From Streptosporangiaceae bacterium (lineage in GTDB: Bacteria; Actinomycetota; Actinomycetes; Streptosporangiales; Streptosporangiaceae), in the NCBI GenBank assembly GCA_030038015.1, contig JASHPR010000514.1, positions 1-39,716 of the forward strand: a DNA stretch of 39,716 bases. The letters are read 5' to 3'. Shown here in pieces: positions 16,067-24,595 of the stretch. A program made the position numbers and the translations under genes. Position 1 is the stretch's first letter; every line of letters begins with the position of its first letter. The notes beneath the pieces were generated by a model that saw only the letters and a program-made list of their open reading frames with translations, ran no database searches and was not told the origin of the DNA.

Positions 16067-18457
16067 CTACGTGTCGTCGAGCCGCTCCCGCAGGCGGCGC
16101 AGCCGGTCCGGCCGCTCGGCGGCGAACCGCTCCAGCGCGGCCAGGATGTGCGCCCGGTCGAGGTGCGCCTCCTCGATCACCTCGTCCACGCTGCCGCCGG
16201 TGCGCCACCGGTCGTCCCAGTCGGGCGACAGCGAGTACTCACGGACCAGCGGGTCGTCCGCCCAGTCCTGCATCAGCTTGAACGCGCCGTTGGTGATCAC
16301 CATGGCGTCCAGCCGGCCGGCCGGGCCGACCACGGCCCGCCGGTACGCGTCGGGCTGGCGGGCGAAAAGCTGCGGGCTCACCGCGGCGACGATCTTCACG
16401 TTGATGCCGCGGGCGTCGAGTTCCGGCAGCACGCTGACCAGGTTCTGCGTCGGCATGGTGCCGCGCACGTACACGGTCCCGCCCCGGGGCTGGCCGGGCC
16501 GGTAGTCCCGGAGCACGTACGCGCCGCGCGCGGCCTCGAGGTGGGAGGGGATGCCCAGCGCCTCCCGGTCGGGTATCTCCACCGGCGGGCGGGTCAGGTG
16601 CAGCGCCACGATCGGCACGTCCAGCGAGAACGCCGCGCCGAGCAGCACCGGCACCTCGTTGTACTCCCACGGGTGGAGGTCGATCACGTGCCCGGCCGGG
16701 AACAGCTGGGTCACGCCGATCGAGAAGATGCCGAAGTGGGTGCGGGAGTCCTCGGCGGTCTCCGGCCCGGAGTGGCCGGCGATCCACAGCACCTTGCCGA
16801 CCTTGAGCTCGCAGTCCTGGGCCAGCTGGCTGAACAGCCGCATCTCCCCGTACTTGAGGTAGGAGAACGAGCCGTAGGTCGAGGTCGCGCCCCAGAACCC
16901 GTCGAACTCCGAGAACGGGTCGGCGGCCAGGTTGACCGTGGCCAGCCCGCACACCAGGCCGGAGTTCGAGAACTCGGTGATCTCGGTCGGCAGCAGCGCG
17001 CCGAACGGGTTCCCGGTCCGCTCGTACCACCCGGTGCCCGGCGAGCCGTCGAAGTCCTGGCCGAACCCCGCGATGTTCGTCGACTCGGCCAGGTCGGCCG
17101 ACGCCGCGATGAACAGCGGCCTGCCGTAGTCGCGCAGCGCGAGCGAGTTCACGTACGCGCCCCACGCCGCCAGGCCCGCCCGGTTCGGCGCCTTCTCGCC
17201 CGGCTTCTTCCACATGCTGTCCGGGTACGCGGCGACGTCGAAGATCCGCCGGTCGCCGAACACCTCGGCGGAGCGCTTGCCGAGCCGGAAGCCGTCGACC
17301 TCGTCCGGCACCGTGCGCCCGATGGCGGCCAGCCGGTCAGACAGCCACGTGACGAGGCTGTCGTCACGTTCAAGGACACTCATCGCCGTCCGCAGGTTCG
17401 CTTCGGCCTGCGCCGCCGTAGCCTCAGGGGCGGCCGGCGCCGGGGAGTCCACGCCCTGGTACTCGACCCCGTACCGCTGCATGAACCGCTTGCGGACCGC
17501 CCAGAACTGCTTGGCGTTCATCGGCCAGGCCGTGCCGTGGCTGGCCGCGTCGACCTTGCCGTAGCCGCGGCCCTTCTGGGTGACGAACCAGGCCATGGTC
17601 GGCACGTGACCAGGGTCAGGGTCGCCGCCGCACGCCGCGTCCAGCACGGTCTGGGTGACCGGGCCCCACTCCATGCCCTGCTCGGTGCCGGTGACCCGCC
17701 AGCCATAGGGCAGGAACCAGTCGACCGGTGTCCCGGCGACCACGCTGGAGGCCGGGCGCGGGTCGATGCCGAAGTCGTTCCAGTCGACCATGAACACCAG
17801 GTTGTCCAGGCCCAGGCCCCAGGCCATGTTCTTGACCTCGTGCGCCGAGCCCGGGGTGAGCCCGCCCTCGCCCTCGAACACGAACACCTTGACCTCGCCG
17901 GCCCCGGCGAGCTTCAGCGCCAGCGCCTCGCCGGCCGCCGGCGGCATGCCGTGCCCGGACGGGCCGGTGTTGAACTTCAGGAACAGCGTCCGGCCTTCCA
18001 TCTCGGCGTGCCCCGGCAGCCCGCCGTTGCGGCGCAGCTTCAGCAGCCACTCCCAGGTCAGCGCCCAGCGGCCGTCGTCGGGGAACGCGAACTCCGGGTC
18101 CCCGGTGCGCTGGTGCCGCTGCCGGACCGCCTCGTTCAGCACCGCGAGCGTCGCGTACACCAGCGGCACGGTGTGCCCGGCGGAGAGCACGAACCGGTCG
18201 CCGAACCGGCGCCACGGCCGGAGCACGTCCCAGCGCATCGCGCCGGACAGCAGCAGCGCCAGCATCATGTGCACCTTGGACCGCGACCCGCCGGGGTGCC
18301 CGCTCTGCCGGTAGTTCAGCGACAGGTCGATGCACTCGTCGACGAGGTCCTTGACGATCTCGTAGCGGGCGAAGTCCGGCTCGGCCGCGGCAAACAGCCG
18401 CGCGGCGTCGAACTCGCCGCCGGACCGAGCGATCAGCGTCGACCGATCGGAAGTCAC
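16067..18457 (-). CDS. Transketolase-like thiamine-diphosphate enzyme
   Basis: 796 residues, clearly longer than ordinary transketolase (about 660). Order of motifs: SGHPGG with His54, LSAGHTVPLVYA with His95, TGPSGHGMPPAAGEALALK at 164-182, and a ThDP-binding region at 196-227. The last reads GEG instead of the usual GDG, with Asn227 in DWND closing the motif. The pyrimidine domain starts near 400 (GAYVNSLALRDYGRPLF), with Glu in TEITEF, and HSGPETAEDSRTHFG corresponds to the transketolase HDS-THQP block. The start is GTG after a GGGGG run. The variant ThDP motif and extra length leave the substrate uncertain; it may not be the housekeeping pentose-phosphate enzyme. It is divergent from the aminotransferase gene. 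Confidence 0.82.
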   Translation of the reverse strand: MTSDRSTLIARSGGEFDAARLFAAAEPDFARYEIVKDLVDECIDLSLNYRQSGHPGGSRSKVHMMLALLLSGAMRWDVLRPWRRFGDRFVLSAGHTVPLVYATLAVLNEAVRQRHQRTGDPEFAFPDDGRWALTWEWLLKLRRNGGLPGHAEMEGRTLFLKFNTGPSGHGMPPAAGEALALKLAGAGEVKVFVFEGEGGLTPGSAHEVKNMAWGLGLDNLVFMVDWNDFGIDPRPASSVVAGTPVDWFLPYGWRVTGTEQGMEWGPVTQTVLDAACGGDPDPGHVPTMAWFVTQKGRGYGKVDAASHGTAWPMNAKQFWAVRKRFMQRYGVEYQGVDSPAPAAPEATAAQAEANLRTAMSVLERDDSLVTWLSDRLAAIGRTVPDEVDGFRLGKRSAEVFGDRRIFDVAAYPDSMWKKPGEKAPNRAGLAAWGAYVNSLALRDYGRPLFIAASADLAESTNIAGFGQDFDGSPGTGWYERTGNPFGALLPTEITEFSNSGLVCGLATVNLAADPFSEFDGFWGATSTYGSFSYLKYGEMRLFSQLAQDCELKVGKVLWIAGHSGPETAEDSRTHFGIFSIGVTQLFPAGHVIDLHPWEYNEVPVLLGAAFSLDVPIVALHLTRPPVEIPDREALGIPSHLEAARGAYVLRDYRPGQPRGGTVYVRGTMPTQNLVSVLPELDARGINVKIVAAVSPQLFARQPDAYRRAVVGPAGRLDAMVITNGAFKLMQDWADDPLVREYSLSPDWDDRWRTGGSVDEVIEEAHLDRAHILAALERFAAERPDRLRRLRERLDDT

Positions 18458-18580
18458 TCCATCCCCCTCACCTGCGGTGCCTCACGGATTCTAAGGCTGA
18501 CGTGTCGCCGGCCCCGCGGCAAGAGTCGGCCGCAACCGGATCACACTGTGGAACTTCCGGCCTTACCGCAGATCAGGCCC

Positions 18581-18609
18581 TTACCGCCGATCATTCGCGG
18601 CCGTATCAT
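18581..18609 (+). promoter_or_regulatory. Promoter of the aminotransferase gene, leaderless
   Basis: TTACCG (18581-18586), a 17-bp spacer and TATCAT (18604-18609) end 7 bases before the ATG at 18617. This is the best-formed promoter in the window and predicts transcription from the start codon; no ribosome binding site is present. Confidence 0.6.
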
Positions 18610-18616
18610 CGGGGCC

Positions 18617-19804
18617 ATGACCGCATTCCCCCTGGCAGACCGCATGAGCATGCTCGGCACCGAGTCCGCGTTCGAGGTGCTGGCCCGGGCCAAGGCCATG
18701 GAGGCCGCCGGGAGGAAGGTCGTCCACCTGGAGATCGGCGAGCCGGACTTCCCGACCGCGGCGCACATCATCGATGCCGCGGTGGCGGCGCTGCGGGCGG
18801 GGCAGACGCACTACGTCCCGGCGCCGGGTGTCCCGCCGCTGCGCGAGGGCGTCGCCGATTTCCTTGAACGTAACGGCCGGATGCGGGTCTCGCCGGACCA
18901 GGTGATCGTCACGCCGGGCGCGAAGCCCATCATGTTCTTCACGATCCTGGCCCTCTGTGGCCCGGGCGACGAGGTGCTGTACCCGGACCCGAGCTTCCCG
19001 ATGTACGAGTCGATCACGGCGTTCGCCGGCGCGACCGGGGTGCCGATCCCGCTGCGCGAGGGCAACGAGTTCCGGATCGACACCGATGAGCTGGAGCGCC
19101 TGGTCACCGAGCGGTCCAAGCTGCTGATCATCAACTCGCCGCACAACCCGTGCGGGTCGTCGCTGACCGCGGCGGACTGCGAGGCGATCGCCGAGATCGC
19201 GATGCGGCACGACCTGACCGTGCTGTCCGACGAGGTGTACTGGGCGATCAGGTACGGCACCGGGCGGCACGTGTCCGTGCTCGACGTGGACGGCATGGCC
19301 GACCGCACGATCCTGCTCGACGGCTGGTCCAAGACCTGGGCGATGACCGGCTGGCGGCTCGGCTTCGGCGTGTTCCCGCCCGCGCTGGTCGAGCCGGTGA
19401 CCCGGCTGGTCATCAACTCTGTGTCCTGCACGTCGGCGTTCAGCCAGTACGCGGCGCTGGCGGCGCTGCAGGGGCCGTGGGAACCGGTCGCGGAGATGGT
19501 CGCCGAGTTCCGCCGGCGGCGCGACGTGATCGTGGCGGGGCTGAATTCCATCCCGGGGATCTCGTGCGTGGAGCCGCAGGGCGCGTTCTACGTGTTCCCG
19601 AACATCACGGGGACCGGGCTGACCTCAGGCGAGCTGGCGGCCCGGCTGCTGGCCGACGCCGGGGTCGCCGCGCTGGCCGGGACCGCGTTCGGCAGGTTCG
19701 GCGAGGGGTTCATGCGCTTCTCCTACGCCAACTCGGTCGAGAACATCAACCTGGCGCTGGACGCCGTCCGCGCGAACCTGGCCGAGAGCGTCACCCCAGC
19801 CTGA
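18617..19804 (+). CDS. Class I/II PLP aminotransferase (aspartate aminotransferase-like)
   Basis: 395 residues. The start ATG follows a clear -35/-10 pair by 7 bases; the open frame continues far upstream antisense to the transketolase and is not coding there. Family marks: LEIGEPDFPTAAH at 38-50, HYVPAPGVPPLREGVA, PGAKPIM near 100, INSPHNPCG with Asn177, SDEVYWAI with Asp205 and Tyr208, the PLP lysine Lys239 in DGWSKTWAMTGWRLG, and the carboxylate-binding Arg in MRFSYANS. It moves an amino group from an amino acid to a 2-oxo acid; the I-gamma branch includes aspartate, alanine and aromatic enzymes, and the substrate cannot be read from sequence alone. Confidence 0.88.
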   Translation: MTAFPLADRMSMLGTESAFEVLARAKAMEAAGRKVVHLEIGEPDFPTAAHIIDAAVAALRAGQTHYVPAPGVPPLREGVADFLERNGRMRVSPDQVIVTPGAKPIMFFTILALCGPGDEVLYPDPSFPMYESITAFAGATGVPIPLREGNEFRIDTDELERLVTERSKLLIINSPHNPCGSSLTAADCEAIAEIAMRHDLTVLSDEVYWAIRYGTGRHVSVLDVDGMADRTILLDGWSKTWAMTGWRLGFGVFPPALVEPVTRLVINSVSCTSAFSQYAALAALQGPWEPVAEMVAEFRRRRDVIVAGLNSIPGISCVEPQGAFYVFPNITGTGLTSGELAARLLADAGVAALAGTAFGRFGEGFMRFSYANSVENINLALDAVRANLAESVTPA

Positions 19805-19839
19805 GCCACCAGCCCCAGCCCGCGCACCCGGAGCCCGAG

Positions 19840-19979
19840 GGCCCCGGGAGCCCCGCCCGTGTGCGGGGAGCCCGGCCCGTGTGGCGGGGAGCCCCGCCCG
19901 CGTGGCGGGGAGCCCGGCCCGCGTGGCGGGGAGCCCGGCCCGGGTGCGGGGAGCCCGGCTCGCGTGGCGGGAGCCCAGC
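19840..19979. repeat. Tandem repeat, 20-21-bp unit, about six copies
   Basis: Units of the form GTGGCGGGGAGCCCGGCCCG follow one another with small changes directly after the aminotransferase gene. The array runs straight into the long hairpin at 19979-20040. There are no spacers, so it is not a CRISPR array. Confidence 0.85.
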
Positions 19980-20040
19980 AACGGTGTCGTGGACTCCTTG
20001 CTGTTGCTCTATGAACAGTAAGGACTCCACGACACCATTG
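19979..20040. repeat. Long hairpin element A (REP-like)
   Basis: Two 27-base arms (19979-20005 and 20014-20040) pair at 24 positions around an 8-base loop GCTCTATG. The arm contains GTGTCGTGGACTCC. A related hairpin with the same loop length lies at 37839-37888, and 20913-20939 matches the right arm at 20 of 27 positions. Confidence 0.75.
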
Positions 20041-20336
20041 GTGATCCAGAGAACCCTCATTTGCGTGCCCGATATATTCCGTTCTGAGTAACCTGCGCAC
20101 GGGTTTCGGATAGTGCTCTCGTTCTGGAAACTTCACGGCTGTTTTGTGGTCATTCCATAACCGGCCTGCCCGCCTATCCGGCCGATGAGCGCTGGCTGCG
20201 GCGCGCCGCGATCGCCGTTGAACCGCCACGCTGGGCCGGCCGGGCGGATTCTTGGACGACGAAGGGCCCGTGCCATGGTGACGGGTGCTGCCGGCGAACC
20301 GGGTGGCTGGCTGCTGAGGGTGGCGCACGCGACAGA
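20041..20336. other. Gene-free, relatively AT-rich stretch
   Basis: Between hairpin A and the PPOX promoter. Bases about 20041-20165 are markedly richer in A+T than their surroundings (for example GATATATTCCG), but I find no open frame, tRNA or repeat there. It may be promoter-proximal or acquired DNA. Confidence 0.45.
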
Positions 20337-20342
20337 TAGCGT
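20337..20342 (+). promoter_or_regulatory. -10 box TAGCGT, leaderless start of the PPOX gene
   Basis: The TANNNT hexamer ends 7 bases before the ATG at 20350; no Shine-Dalgarno sequence precedes the ATG. Confidence 0.4.
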
Positions 20343-20349
20343 GAATCAC

Positions 20350-20772
20350 ATGGCATCGACGGAGAAGATTGAGGCGTTTCTGGCCGAGCCGCGGAACATC
20401 GTGGTCGCCGGGATCCGGCGGGACGGGACCCCGCACCTGACTCCCAACTGGTTCTACTGGGACGGGGAGCGGTTCTACGTGTCCACCACGCGGCACCGGG
20501 CGAAGTACGCGATCTTCCGCAGGGACCCCAGGGCGCAGCTGCTCGTCGACGACTCCACCGGGTACCGCGCCGTGCTGGCCCGGGCCACCGCGGAGATCCG
20601 CGAGGACCTCGCGGCCGAGCTGCCCCGCTTCCGCGCGATCCGGGAGAAGCACGGGGTGCAGGTGCCGAGCGACGAGGAGCAGCTGCGGGCGCTGACCGAG
20701 GAGGGCCGGGTCCTGCTCGCGTTCACGCCCGACGGGCCGCCGTCAACGTGGACGTCCTGGGGGCTGGACTGA
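20350..20772 (+). CDS. PPOX-class F420-type flavin/deazaflavin-binding protein
   Basis: 140 residues from the ATG at 20350; the frame is open earlier but not protein-like. The fold is the split beta-barrel of pyridoxamine-phosphate-oxidase-like proteins: IVVAGIRRDGTPHLTPNWFYWDGERFYVST, split here as IVVAGIRRDGTPHLTP and NWFYWDG, then KYAIFRRDPRAQLLVDD and a closing FTPDGPPSTWTSWG. In actinobacteria this subgroup usually binds F420 and reduces small organic molecules. The substrate is unknown. It stands alone with a probable leaderless promoter and converges with the phosphatase gene. Confidence 0.82.
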   Translation: MASTEKIEAFLAEPRNIVVAGIRRDGTPHLTPNWFYWDGERFYVSTTRHRAKYAIFRRDPRAQLLVDDSTGYRAVLARATAEIREDLAAELPRFRAIREKHGVQVPSDEEQLRALTEEGRVLLAFTPDGPPSTWTSWGLD

Positions 20773-20894
20773 CCGCCCGCACCCTGCCGCCGAGACCGGA
20801 CCCTGCCGCCGACACCGGATCCGGCCCCGATGGCGGCCGGGTGCCGTCCTGCGTGCTCCGCGCCGCGCCGGCCGCTCGGCGGCGTGCAGGGACC

Positions 20895-20939
20895 GACGCC
20901 ATCACTGGTCCGAACAGCAACGGACCCACAACATCATTG
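20895..20939. repeat. Rearranged copy B of the hairpin family
   Basis: 20913-20939 matches the right arm of hairpin A (20014-20040) at 20 of 27 positions. GACGCCATCAC (20895-20905) is the complement of GTGATGGCGTC in the left arm of hairpin C. Only GGTCCG/CGGACC can still pair, so this looks like a broken or recombined copy. Confidence 0.55.
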
Positions 20940-20946
20940 CCGGGCG

Positions 20947-22617
20947 TCAGGAGCGGATGCGCGCGAGCACCAGGGTCATGTCGTCCTCGGCGTCCTCGTG
21001 CGGCATCTCGGTAACGGCCAGGCAGGTGTCGGGCAGCGAGGCGGCGGGCTTGGTCAGGGCACGGCCGAGCGCGTCGCGGAGCGCGGCCATGCCGACGTCG
21101 AGCGTCCGGGTTCGCCCTTCCACTAGCCCGTCGGTGTAGAGGGCGAGAACCGACCCGGGTGGCAGGCTGATGCGGCTGGCCTCGAAGCGCTCCTCGCCGA
21201 GGCCGAGCGGGAGGCCCGGCGGCAGGTTCAGCACCCTTGTCGTCCCGTCGGCGAGCACCAGCACCGGCGGCTGGTGGCCGGCCTGGGCTATCACGCAGGA
21301 GCGGCTCCAAGGGTCGAGGACCGCGTACACGCAGGTGGCGGCGAACGGCGCCACAGCCATCCCGGCGGCCATGGCATCCAGCTTGCGCAGCATCAGCTCC
21401 GGCGGGAGGTCCAGGCCGGCCAGGGTGTGAGCCGCGGTGCGCAGCTGCACCATGACCGCCGCCGCCTCCGGGCCGTGGCCCATCGCGTCCCCGACGATGA
21501 GCGCCGCCCTGCCGCCGGGCAGCGCCACAATGTCGTGCCAGTCACCGCCGACGACGCTGTCGCCGACCGGGCGGTAGCGGTGCGCGACCTCCAGGCCGTC
21601 TGGGATCCGGGCACGGCCGGGCAGCAGGCCCTGCTGCAGGGCCAGCGCGGTGCGCCGCTCCCGGTCATACAGCCGGGCGTTGTCCAGGCACACCGCGGCC
21701 CGCGAGGCGAGCTCGCCGGCCAGCGTGATGTCGCACTGGTTGAACGGCGGGCTGGCCGGCACCCGCCCGAAGATCGCGCACCCCACGACCACGCCGCGGG
21801 CGATCAGCGGCATCGCCATGTAAGAGGTGTAGACCGCGGCCCGCTCGGCGGCGTGGGGGTAACGGGAGAGCCGCTCTGCGGTCTCGCTGTCGAGGCTGTC
21901 GAACAGGACCGGGCCGCCGGTCGCCATCGCCCGGCAGCCGGGAGTGTCTGGGCCGAGGACGATCACCTCGCTGGGGTGCGCGAGCTTGCTGGTCTCGTCA
22001 GCGGGCTGGCTGGCCTGGCGGCTGGCCAGCCGCCGCACCACGGCTCCCTGCGCTACCCGGGAGGAGGTCAGCTCGTCGGCTGCCAGCAGGCGCTCGGCGA
22101 CGTAGATGACGGCAACATCGGCGAACCCGGGGACAGCGGCGTCGGTGACCTCCGCGGCGGTCTTGACCAGGTCCAGGCTGCTGCCGATCCGGGCGGCGGC
22201 ATCACGCAGCCAGCCGGGCGCGGGCTGCGGCCATGCGCGCTGGGCGATCACGACCGCGCCGCCGCCCAGCCCGTCCAGCGGCTCCCAGCGGATCGCGAAC
22301 CGGCCCTCGCCTAAGGAGCCGCCGGCCACCGTGGCGGTGTGCACCTGACCGGCGGCGACCTCGGCCAGCGCCCGGTTCACCAGGTCGCGCTGCCCGGGGC
22401 CGGTCATCAGCACGTCGCAGACGTCCTGCCCGGCAACGGCACGCGCCTGATGCCCGAACATCCGGGTGGCGGTCACCGACCAGGACGTGATCCGGCCCCT
22501 GGCGTCCAGGGTGAAGGTGGCGAGTCCGGCCAGGTCGGGCTCGTGCCGCCGGGGCAGCCCGGCCTCGCCATTCCTGGCCGTCTGCGACACCACCGCTACG
22601 TGCACCAGCCTCGACAT
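20947..22617 (-). CDS. PAS-GAF-PP2C phosphatase (SpoIIE/RsbU type)
   Basis: 556 residues. A PAS-like domain (about 28-125, LATFTLDARGRITSWS...FGHQ) is followed by a GAF domain (about 140-320) that ends in the typical ASRAAVCLDNARLYDRER helix. The phosphatase domain (about 330-555) has the metal-binding motifs VGGDWHDIV, VGDAMGHGPEAA and EDDMTLVLAR. Such proteins dephosphorylate anti-sigma-factor antagonists in response to a signal sensed by PAS or GAF; they are numerous in actinobacteria. There is no membrane segment. It is divergent from the methyltransferase gene across an AT-rich intergenic region that should hold both promoters. Confidence 0.92.
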   Translation of the reverse strand: MSRLVHVAVVSQTARNGEAGLPRRHEPDLAGLATFTLDARGRITSWSVTATRMFGHQARAVAGQDVCDVLMTGPGQRDLVNRALAEVAAGQVHTATVAGGSLGEGRFAIRWEPLDGLGGGAVVIAQRAWPQPAPGWLRDAAARIGSSLDLVKTAAEVTDAAVPGFADVAVIYVAERLLAADELTSSRVAQGAVVRRLASRQASQPADETSKLAHPSEVIVLGPDTPGCRAMATGGPVLFDSLDSETAERLSRYPHAAERAAVYTSYMAMPLIARGVVVGCAIFGRVPASPPFNQCDITLAGELASRAAVCLDNARLYDRERRTALALQQGLLPGRARIPDGLEVAHRYRPVGDSVVGGDWHDIVALPGGRAALIVGDAMGHGPEAAAVMVQLRTAAHTLAGLDLPPELMLRKLDAMAAGMAVAPFAATCVYAVLDPWSRSCVIAQAGHQPPVLVLADGTTRVLNLPPGLPLGLGEERFEASRISLPPGSVLALYTDGLVEGRTRTLDVGMAALRDALGRALTKPAASLPDTCLAVTEMPHEDAEDDMTLVLARIRS

Positions 22618-22712
22618 CGGGAACCAGCGGGCCCGGCCACCCCGTCAATGGCCGTGGGCCTTTTATCTGCCCTCATAGAATATGTCGATCGATTGCCCCT
22701 ATTCTTGGATAT

Positions 22713-22733
22713 CATGCAATTGCGAAATGCATG
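22713..22733. promoter_or_regulatory. Inverted repeat CATGCA-N9-TGCATG in a divergent promoter region
   Basis: Perfect 6-base arms in the AT-rich interval between the phosphatase and methyltransferase genes, 24-44 bp before the latter's start. It is a possible operator for either gene. Confidence 0.35.
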
Positions 22734-22756
22734 TGCCCCAAGGGCCAGGCCGCCCG

Positions 22757-23569
22757 ATGTCTGACGACCCGAGCTGGGTACCGCCGGGCGTCGACATGGG
22801 GCGGGCCAACGTGGCCAGGGTCTACGACTACTGGCTGGGCGGCAGCCACAACTTCCTCGCCGACCAGGACGCTGCCAGGGCTACGGTCGCCGTCGAGCCG
22901 AATGTCCGCAGGAACGCGCGGGCCAACCGGGCGTTCCTCGGCCGGGCGGTGCGCTTCCTCGCCGCGAGCGGCGTCCGCCAGTTCCTGGACATCGGGTCCG
23001 GCATCCCCACCGAGGGCAACGTGCACGAGATTGCCCAGCGGGCCGACCCGGCCGCCCGGGTCGTCTACGCCGACGTCGACCCGGTCGCCGTCGCGCACAG
23101 CAGGGCCATCCTGACGGGGAATCCCACCGCCGCGGTCATCGAAGCCGACCTGCGCGAACCACAGCGAATTCTCCTGAACGATACGGTTCGCGGCCTGATC
23201 GACTTCGCCCAGCCGGCCGGGCTGCTGCTCGTCTCCGTGCTGCACTTCGTGGCGGATGACGCGGAGCCGTGGGAGATCGTGGCCATGCTGCGCGACGCGC
23301 TCGCGCCCGGCAGCTACCTGGTGCTCGCCCACGGAACCGGCGAGGGCACGCCCGTGGCGCTGAGGGCAGCCGAGAAGGTGTACAACCGCAGCGTCTCCAC
23401 GAACGTCCACGTGCGCTCCCGTGCGGAGATCGCGCGCTTCTTCGACGGGTTCGACCTGGTGGATCCCGGAGTCGTCTACATCCCGGAGTGGCGGCCCGAC
23501 CCGCCCGGCGACGTCCCCGAGGACCCGAGCAGGTTCTGGGCCCTTGTCGGCGTCGGCCGCAAACCCTGA
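22757..23569 (+). CDS. SAM-dependent methyltransferase, PF04672 (DUF574) family
   Basis: 270 residues from the ATG at 22757. Alternative in-frame ATGs at 22682 and 22727 add residues not seen in the family, whose members begin with a short tail before PPGVDMGRANVARVYDYW. The signature YDYWLGGSHNFLADQDAA is diagnostic. The SAM-binding loop is QFLDIGSGIPTEGNVHEIA and an acidic strand YADVDPVAVAHS follows. The family is expanded in actinomycetes; its targets are mostly unknown, with suspected roles in secondary metabolism. AAGGG about 12 bases upstream is a modest ribosome binding site. Confidence 0.88.
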   Translation: MSDDPSWVPPGVDMGRANVARVYDYWLGGSHNFLADQDAARATVAVEPNVRRNARANRAFLGRAVRFLAASGVRQFLDIGSGIPTEGNVHEIAQRADPAARVVYADVDPVAVAHSRAILTGNPTAAVIEADLREPQRILLNDTVRGLIDFAQPAGLLLVSVLHFVADDAEPWEIVAMLRDALAPGSYLVLAHGTGEGTPVALRAAEKVYNRSVSTNVHVRSRAEIARFFDGFDLVDPGVVYIPEWRPDPPGDVPEDPSRFWALVGVGRKP

Positions 23570-23652
23570 TGAGCTGACGGCGGGCTCGTCATGGAGCGCG
23601 CTTGGGCAGGCTCTGGGGGTGGGGGTGGGCTCGGCATCGGAGGGCTGAGGGC

Positions 23653-23757
23653 GGTGGCTGGAGCCGGTGGTCCGGGGCGGTGGCTGGAGCCGGTGGTCCG
23701 GGGCGGTGGCTGGAGCCGGTGGTCCGGGGCGGTGCTGGAGCCGGTGGTCCGGGGCGG
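23653..23757. repeat. Tandem repeat, 26-bp unit, four copies
   Basis: Units beginning GGTGGCTGGAGCCGGTGGTC start at 23653, 23679, 23705 and 23731, exactly 26 bp apart; the last has lost one G. The array fills the space between the convergent methyltransferase and sugar isomerase genes. No hairpin of the A/C family is attached. Confidence 0.88.
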
Positions 23758-23764
23758 CTGGCCG

Positions 23765-24595
23765 TCATTGCCATGGGATGTTCAGGTCGGCGAGCAGCGT
23801 CTTGAGGGCCCGGGCGGCGCGGCGGAAGCCGTCCGGGCCGCTGAAGCCGCCGAATCGGCCGGCCGCGGCCAGGTGCGGCTCCAGCGACAGGAAGCCCTCA
23901 AAGCCGGAGTCCCGCAGCGCCGCCAGGGTCTCGCGGACCTGGCCGTCGCCCTGGCCGGCCGGCACGACCTCGCCGGTTGCCGCCAGCGCGTCCTTGACCT
24001 GCACGTACACCAGGTATGGGCGGAGCAGGCCGTAGGCCTCGTCGTGCGGGCGGACGCCGCACTGCACGAAGTTGGCCGCGTCGAACGTGGCCCGCAGCGC
24101 GGGTGAGCCGACGGCTTCGATCAGGCCGGCGCAGCGTTCCGGGCGGTCGCCGTAGATCCCCTTCTCGTTCTCGTGGGCCAGCACGATGCCCCGGTCCTCG
24201 GCGATGTCCGCGAGCGCGCGCATGCGCCCGATCACCTGCTGCCGGTGCTGCTCCGGCCGTTCTCCTTCAGGGATGAAGAACGAGAAGACGCGGACGACCG
24301 TGGTGCCGAACGCGGCCGCGACGTCGGCGATGCGGCGCATCCGGTCCAGCTCTGGCCGCAGCGGCGCGCTGACCGGGATCTTGCCGACCGGCGAGCCGAT
24401 CGCCGAGACGCGCACCCCCGCGCCGCCGAGCGCCTCGCCCAGCCGTGCCAGGTCGGCGTCGCCGAGGTCGGCGACGTTCGTCGACCACGCGCCGCGCAGT
24501 TCGAGGTGTGAGATCTGCTCGGCGGCGAGCACGGCGATCTGCTCGGCCGGGTCCGGCGAGATCTCGTCGGCGAACCCGCTCAGCGTGACGGTCAT
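23765..24595 (-). CDS. Sugar phosphate isomerase/epimerase (xylose-isomerase-like TIM barrel)
   Basis: 276 residues, the normal length for this AP-endonuclease-2/IolE-like family. TIM-barrel landmarks include [14 protein letters not shown] at the start, [20 protein letters not shown], the metal-binding Glu in [20 protein letters not shown] with an Asp ligand, YVQVKDAL with His replaced by Gln-Val-Lys-Asp, and the final Glu in FLSLEPHL. It most likely isomerises or epimerises a keto-sugar. Its ATG overlaps the stop of the upstream oxidoreductase gene (ATGA, 24592-24595), so translation is coupled and the two enzymes probably act on the same sugar. Confidence 0.87.
   Translation of the reverse strand: MTVTLSGFADEISPDPAEQIAVLAAEQISHLELRGAWSTNVADLGDADLARLGEALGGAGVRVSAIGSPVGKIPVSAPLRPELDRMRRIADVAAAFGTTVVRVFSFFIPEGERPEQHRQQVIGRMRALADIAEDRGIVLAHENEKGIYGDRPERCAGLIEAVGSPALRATFDAANFVQCGVRPHDEAYGLLRPYLVYVQVKDALAATGEVVPAGQGDGQVRETLAALRDSGFEGFLSLEPHLAAAGRFGGFSGPDGFRRAARALKTLLADLNIPWQ

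Noticed and set aside
16037-18616. 860 codons upstream of the aminotransferase in the same frame
   Set aside because: Antisense to the transketolase-like gene; the aminotransferase has its own promoter and ATG at 18617.
15600-18880. Further CTTGAACG strings inside genes (for example 15610, 17372, 18866)
   Set aside because: They fall in coding frames as ordinary Leu-Glu-Arg type codons, so they were not counted as copies of the 3' motif.
19840-19979. Coding repeat or CRISPR
   Set aside because: Units of 20 and 21 bp break any reading frame and there are no spacers.
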